Below, piece by piece: positions 59,945-64,000 of a DNA stretch of 64,000 bases. The DNA comes from Epiperipatus broadwayi. Taxonomy: Eukaryota > Onychophora > Udeonychophora > Euonychophora > Peripatidae. A program made the position numbers and the translations under genes. The notes beneath the pieces were generated by a model that saw only the letters and a program-made list of their open reading frames with translations, did not search any database and was not told the origin of the DNA. The DNA is taken from NCBI GenBank assembly GCA_028023455.1, contig JAQFVV010006220.1:10435916-10499915 (forward strand), in the 5' to 3' direction. The number at the start of each line of letters is the position of its first letter. The first letter of the stretch is position 1.

Positions 59945-60440
59945 TATTAAACCACTAAACATCACATGATCACCATTCCATATGCTTACACAAGTTATTA
60001 CAATAGAGGCAAAATTCTCTGTACAGTAGTGACTGCCATTCAGTGTGAGCCAGAGTAATCAATAGATGCAAGAAACTGTGTATAAAATCTCTATCTAGTG
60101 CTGACTCAACCAATATTACCAGACTAGTTTTTAGCTTGTGGTTTTCATTAGTGCCAAGCCTTTGATCTGAGATGACTGCACCTAGATCTTATGAGCTAAT
60201 GCTTTATAGTTAACTAAAAAGATATAAGGTGGCTGCTGGAGGGTTGCATTAGATCCTAAGATTTAGGTGCAGTGTTCTCAGATCCAAGGCTTTTTACTGA
60301 TAAAAGCCACAAGATAGAAATTAGTTTGGAAATATTGAATGATCAGGCACTAGATAGGGATTTTATGCATAAACCTTCCTGCATCCATTGATTACTTTGG
60401 CTTGGACTGGGTGGTACTATTGTATGGAGAATTTTGACTC
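59945..60440. repeat. Head-to-head copy of the hammerhead-bearing repeat
   Basis: + half: AAACCACTAAACATCACATG from 59950, AGGCAAAATTCTCTGTACAG near 60008, core near 60112-60172, then CTAATGC. The flip to the - half occurs near 60200 (TTAACTAAAAAGATATAAGG), followed by a - oriented core (60281-60340) and arm ending GGAGAATTTTGAC near 60433. Both cores carry core mutations (CTAATGA; CTGATAA), so no active ribozyme is predicted. The spacer is almost completely deleted compared with the 53-kb array. Confidence 0.85.
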
Positions 60441-61049
60441 TGTTGTATAATTTTTTGTATTACTGTGACCATAACTTTCCCTACTTTTGTTTAAAGGATA
60501 AAAGATTAAAATATTTAATCATAGAACATTCAAGTTATAATATAAAAAAATAATATAATTCTCAAAAACAATTTAATATTAAATATGCTCCTAAGATATC
60601 TAAGGACTTTTTATCTTGAGCCATTAAGTAAATCATGGACTAGGAAAATAAGTGAACATATGAGTGTGAGAAAATTTTTTCATTGTATAAAAACATTTTG
60701 TCAGAGCACAAGCTTAACATAATCATTTAAAAATTGAGAGATAGAGTGTTGAACATAGCTTATGATGCTTCTAAAAAATAATATTTTTGAATTCAATTAT
60801 TGTTAATATAGGATTAATTACATTTTTAAATATAATTTCTGTGTCTCAATAGCAAGAGTATGTGATGAAATTATGCTGGTAATCATCTGCCTTTTTAATT
60901 TATGATTGTATACATTGTCAGTTTATTGTCTTAAATTCACATTAGTAATTAGATTATGAAGGCTTGTATACATATTATGATCAACTTATTGAAAACAGAC
61001 TAAAATATTGGTCAGATATGTGTTAATATGAGATGCATAAAGAGATGTA
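60441..61049. other. AT-rich DNA, no gene seen
   Basis: Nothing recognisable before the LINE. Confidence 0.5.
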
Positions 61050-63520
61050 TATTAAATCATGCACTTTTTTTTTTTTTTATAAATTATCTTTTAAAAGGAA
61101 ATGGACATGGAAGTATCCAAATGATGGTACAGCAGAATTGGATTATATTTTGACTAACAGAAAATACATATTTCAAGATTGTAATGTTCTTAATAAATTT
61201 AACACAGGAAGTGATCATTGATTAGTAAAATGTAAGATACGTGTTAATGCAAAACTAGAGAGACAAAAATTATTAAGAAAAACAATATTTACAGTTGATA
61301 TTCCTAATCTTCAGAAACATTCTAATGAATTTAAATTAGAACTTACAATTCGGTTTTAAGTATTCATAGAATTTGAACATGATTCAGATTTGAATGCAAT
61401 TAATAAGAAAATAACTGATACACTTTTAAAAACTGCAATAAAGGTAGCTGGTAGAAAGAAGTAGCAATTGACCAATAAAATTTCTACGGAGACTAGAGAA
61501 TTTATGAAGAAAAGAAAGAATATAAAAATATACAAAAATGATGTATTAAAAAGGATTGAATACTTCAAATTTTATAAAATAGTGCAGAAAAGAGTTGAAA
61601 ATTATATAAGAAAGTATAACTGTAAACTAGTAAAGGAAAACTGTAGAAGAGAATAAAAGTCTCAAGAATGTAAAACAACATTTTGGTATTGGTAGGAAAT
61701 TTATATCAGCAATAAAAAAAAAAGATGGAATTATTACTAAAAAGAAAGATGACATCATGAAATGGGTAGAAGACTTCTATCAAGAATTATATAGTAATAA
61801 AGAACAAATACCTTCTATATCTATTACATCTTTTGAATTGCCCAAAATTTTAACTGAAGAAGTGAGACATTCAATTAAATTTATGAAGAAAGGAAAAGCT
61901 CAAGGTAATGATGTAATTATAATTGATATATTAAAAGAAGCAGGTGAAGAAATAGAAATTTTTTAAGCAAAGTTATATACCAAATGTCTAAATGATAAAA
62001 ATATACCAGATGATTGGAAGAATGCAGTATTAATATTTATAAAAGGTGATAAAGAAGATATAAGAAATTACAGACCTATCAGCCTTTTATCAGTTTTATA
62101 CAAAATTTTTACCAAGATAATTACAACTCATCTACAGAAAACATTGGATTTCTACCAACAAAGTGGTTTTAATACAGTTGATCATATCCAGGTATTGAGA
62201 GAAGTTATAAAAAAGACAAATGAATATGAGTTGCCATTATGCTTTGGATTTGTAGATTATGAAAAGGCATTTGATTCTATAAACATTTCTTCAGTGATTA
62301 AAACATTGGACCATCAAGGTATAGATCCAGGATATTGTTATATTTCGAAGAATATTTATAAAAATGCAACAGCAACAATTAGATTACATAATGATACTAG
62401 GAAAGTCAACATTGAGAAGGTGTAAGACAGAGACAGGGTGACTCCATATCTCCAAAACATTTTATAGCAGTGCTGCAAGAAGTATTTTGTGGATTAAAAT
62501 GGGAAGCTAAAGGAGTGAAAGTAAATGGAGATTATTTAAGTCATTTAATAATTATAAATGTGTTTTTTTTTCTGCATACGTTAGTGAAGCTATAATTATA
62601 ATTTAAGATTTAATATACTAGCTTAGCGCTTTTGGGATTTAGTATTCCAATTCCATACTCATAATGTATGCGGGAAAAAATGTACATTTATAATCACAAT
62701 TTTTATTAAAGAGAAAAGACAATTTATTACATTAAGTCATTTAGATTTTGCAGATGATGTAGTTGTTTTTGCAAATAATACTTTAGAGCTGCAGGGAATA
62801 TTGCAGGAATTATCAGATGAAAGTAGGACTAAAGATAAATGTTAAAAAGACTAAAGTAATGTTAAATGGATTTTCTCAAAATATGAAAATAAAGATTGAT
62901 TATGATGAATTAGAAGAAGTTAACAGCTACAAATACTTTGGTCAGATTATTAATACAGATGGAAACATAATGGATGAAATTAATCATAGAATTAAACTTG
63001 GTTGTAGTACTTTTGGTAGAAATAACTTGATATTAAAATGAAATATACCTATGCGTTTGAAAAGGAAGGTTTTTAATAAATGTGTTTTACCAGTTCTTGC
63101 TTATGGATTTGAGACTTGAACACTTTATTAGAAGAGCAACACAGAGACTTCAGACCACTCAAAGAACTATGGAGAAATGTATGTTAAGAGTAACAAGAAG
63201 AGATCGAAAATGCAATATATGGGTAAGAGAACAAACAGGTGTTACTGACTTCATTAAAAAAATTAAAAGACTGAAGCAGAGTTAGGCTGAACATATTGCT
63301 AAAAGAGATAATAATAGATGGGCAATTAAAATCTTAAACTGGACTCCAAGAGATTGTAAAAGCTCCAGAAAGAGACCATATGTGAGATGGATGGATGAAA
63401 TAAGAAAGTGTGCAGGAGTGATGTGGAGAAGAGAAGCTAAATATCAGAGAAGATAGATGGAACTTGGAAAGACCATCATCCTGCAGTGGATTGATAATGG
63501 TTGATGATGATGACATAAAT
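61050..63520 (+). mobile_element. RTE-type LINE, 5'-truncated and decayed
   Basis: Translation over several frames gives: endonuclease C-terminal part KWTWKYPNDGTAELDYILTN from about 61093 and FNTGSDH near 61199; linker; reverse transcriptase with FMKKGKAQGNDV, IPDDWKNAVLIFIKGDKEDI, NYRPISLLSVLYKIFTKI near 62068, FVDYEKAFDSI near 62248 (motif A), GDSISPKHFIAVLQ near 62437, DFADDVVVFA near 62745 (motif C), and LEEVNSYKYFGQIINTDG; C-terminal RRATQRLQTTQRTMEKCMLR, TRRDRKCNIWVREQTGVTDF and SSRKRPYVRWMDEIRK. The C-terminal strings are characteristic of RTE-clade proteins (often annotated as craniofacial development protein 2-like). The 3' end is TGATGATGATGACA near 63502-63515, fitting the short-repeat tails of RTE elements. 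Stops and frameshifts are frequent. Confidence 0.88.
62548..62731. mobile_element. 184-bp insertion splitting the RTE reverse transcriptase
   Basis: TTAAGTCATTTA occurs at 62536-62547 and again at 62732-62743. Removing one copy with the intervening 184 bp rejoins GDYLSHL directly to DFADD in one frame, so this is a genuine insertion with a 12-bp target duplication. The insert starts ATAATTATAAATGTG and T run, TCTGCATACGTT; near its end AATGTATGCGGGAAAAAATG then TACATTTATAAT is the imperfect reverse complement, followed by 37 more bases. No A/B box or poly(A). Family unknown. Confidence 0.8.
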
Positions 63521-64000
63521 TTGATATTAAGAATTTTTTTGCTGCATTCACTTATTGTTCTCAGACTAATATCTCTGGTAGATATTAAAACGATATTTTT
63601 TCATTACCAATCCTTCAATTGAATTATCCTGTATATTATCAGATCTGTATTATTAACCAAAAATACTTTAAGAAAATTAAAGTGATCTAGTTATATAATT
63701 TTTGATACTTAAATATTATATGCCCCTCACTAATAATGAATCAGTAGATTATTTATTTAATATTATATGATAGAGAAAGCTTAAGAATATGATTGAGCAT
63801 ATAGATTTTTAGACATCTTGACTATTAACCAAATATCATAACAAAACTTGTACAGATTCCTACTAGGATCCAAAATCACTAATGGTTTTATTAAGTCATT
63901 CAACTCTGCCACTGTAGCCACAGATTGAACAATTATTAACTATGTGATTAATATTTATCTTCATATGTCAATGACTTGCTAAATTCCTCATAAAGTAAAT
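63521..64000. other. AT-rich DNA, no gene seen
   Basis: Nothing recognisable after the LINE 3' end. Confidence 0.5.

Overview
This is an AT-rich (roughly a quarter to 30% G+C by eye) stretch of animal nuclear DNA with no host gene that I can recognise. Long TA and CTAT microsatellites, A/T homopolymers, tRNA-derived SINEs, decayed non-LTR retrotransposons (one of them RTE-type), a Penelope-like relic, mariner and Tc1 relics and many fold-back (hairpin) elements point to an intergenic or giant-intron region of an invertebrate. A cephalopod-type genome fits well, but an arachnid or cnidarian cannot be excluded from sequence alone.

Layout. 1-5 kb: unique AT-rich DNA with two adjacent hairpin elements (1.34-1.78 kb), a ~475-bp CTAT tract and a TA tract. 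5-17 kb: AT-rich DNA with microsatellites, a first compact copy of a hammerhead-bearing fold-back repeat (11.7-12.0 kb), a hairpin (15.1 kb), a 100-bp TA tract and a tRNA-derived SINE (17.2 kb). 17.3-25 kb: mostly featureless; a less AT-rich patch lies at 20.2-22.5 kb. 25.1-29.5 kb: two arrays of a ~420-446-bp repeat arranged head to head, the second bounded by long inverted repeats. 30.4 kb: a tRNA-derived SINE. 33.1-33.65 kb: a 510-bp near-perfect fold-back. 34.3-37.7 kb: a decayed LINE with endonuclease and reverse transcriptase remnants, interrupted by a SINE-like piece. 38.3 kb: a 315-bp hairpin element. 42.8-43.2 kb: a mariner transposase relic. 45.5-45.75 kb: an RTE 3' end. 47.3 kb: a second copy of the 17.2-kb SINE, inverted. 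49.1-50.7 kb: a 5'-truncated LINE with an open C-terminal ORF (288 codons from its first ATG) and a poly(A) tail. 51.6-52.4 kb: a Penelope-like element with GIY-YIG remnants. 52.85-55.5 kb: more arrays of the hammerhead repeat. 58.2-58.7 kb: a Tc1-like relic with a tandem duplication. 58.9-59.1 kb: a hairpin. 59.9-60.4 kb: another hammerhead-repeat copy. 61.05-63.52 kb: a decayed RTE-type LINE split by a 184-bp insertion.

Most interesting signal. The dispersed ~440-bp tandem/inverted repeat carries, in its core, what folds by hand as a type I hammerhead self-cleaving ribozyme: CTGATGA, a small stem II, GAAAC, a two-base-pair stem III, a GTC cleavage site, and a stem I of two helices around an internal loop. 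At least three copies keep the invariant core bases. Several loci in the window (11.7, 25, 27-29, 53-54, 55.4, 60 kb) carry it, always as head-to-head fold-backs or tandem arrays, and one array starts 0.7 kb from a Penelope-like relic. This is the architecture of hammerhead satellites and retrozyme-like retroelements. A second, different CTGATGA stem-loop lies in the long inverted repeats that bound the 27-29 kb array and in the 33-kb fold-back.
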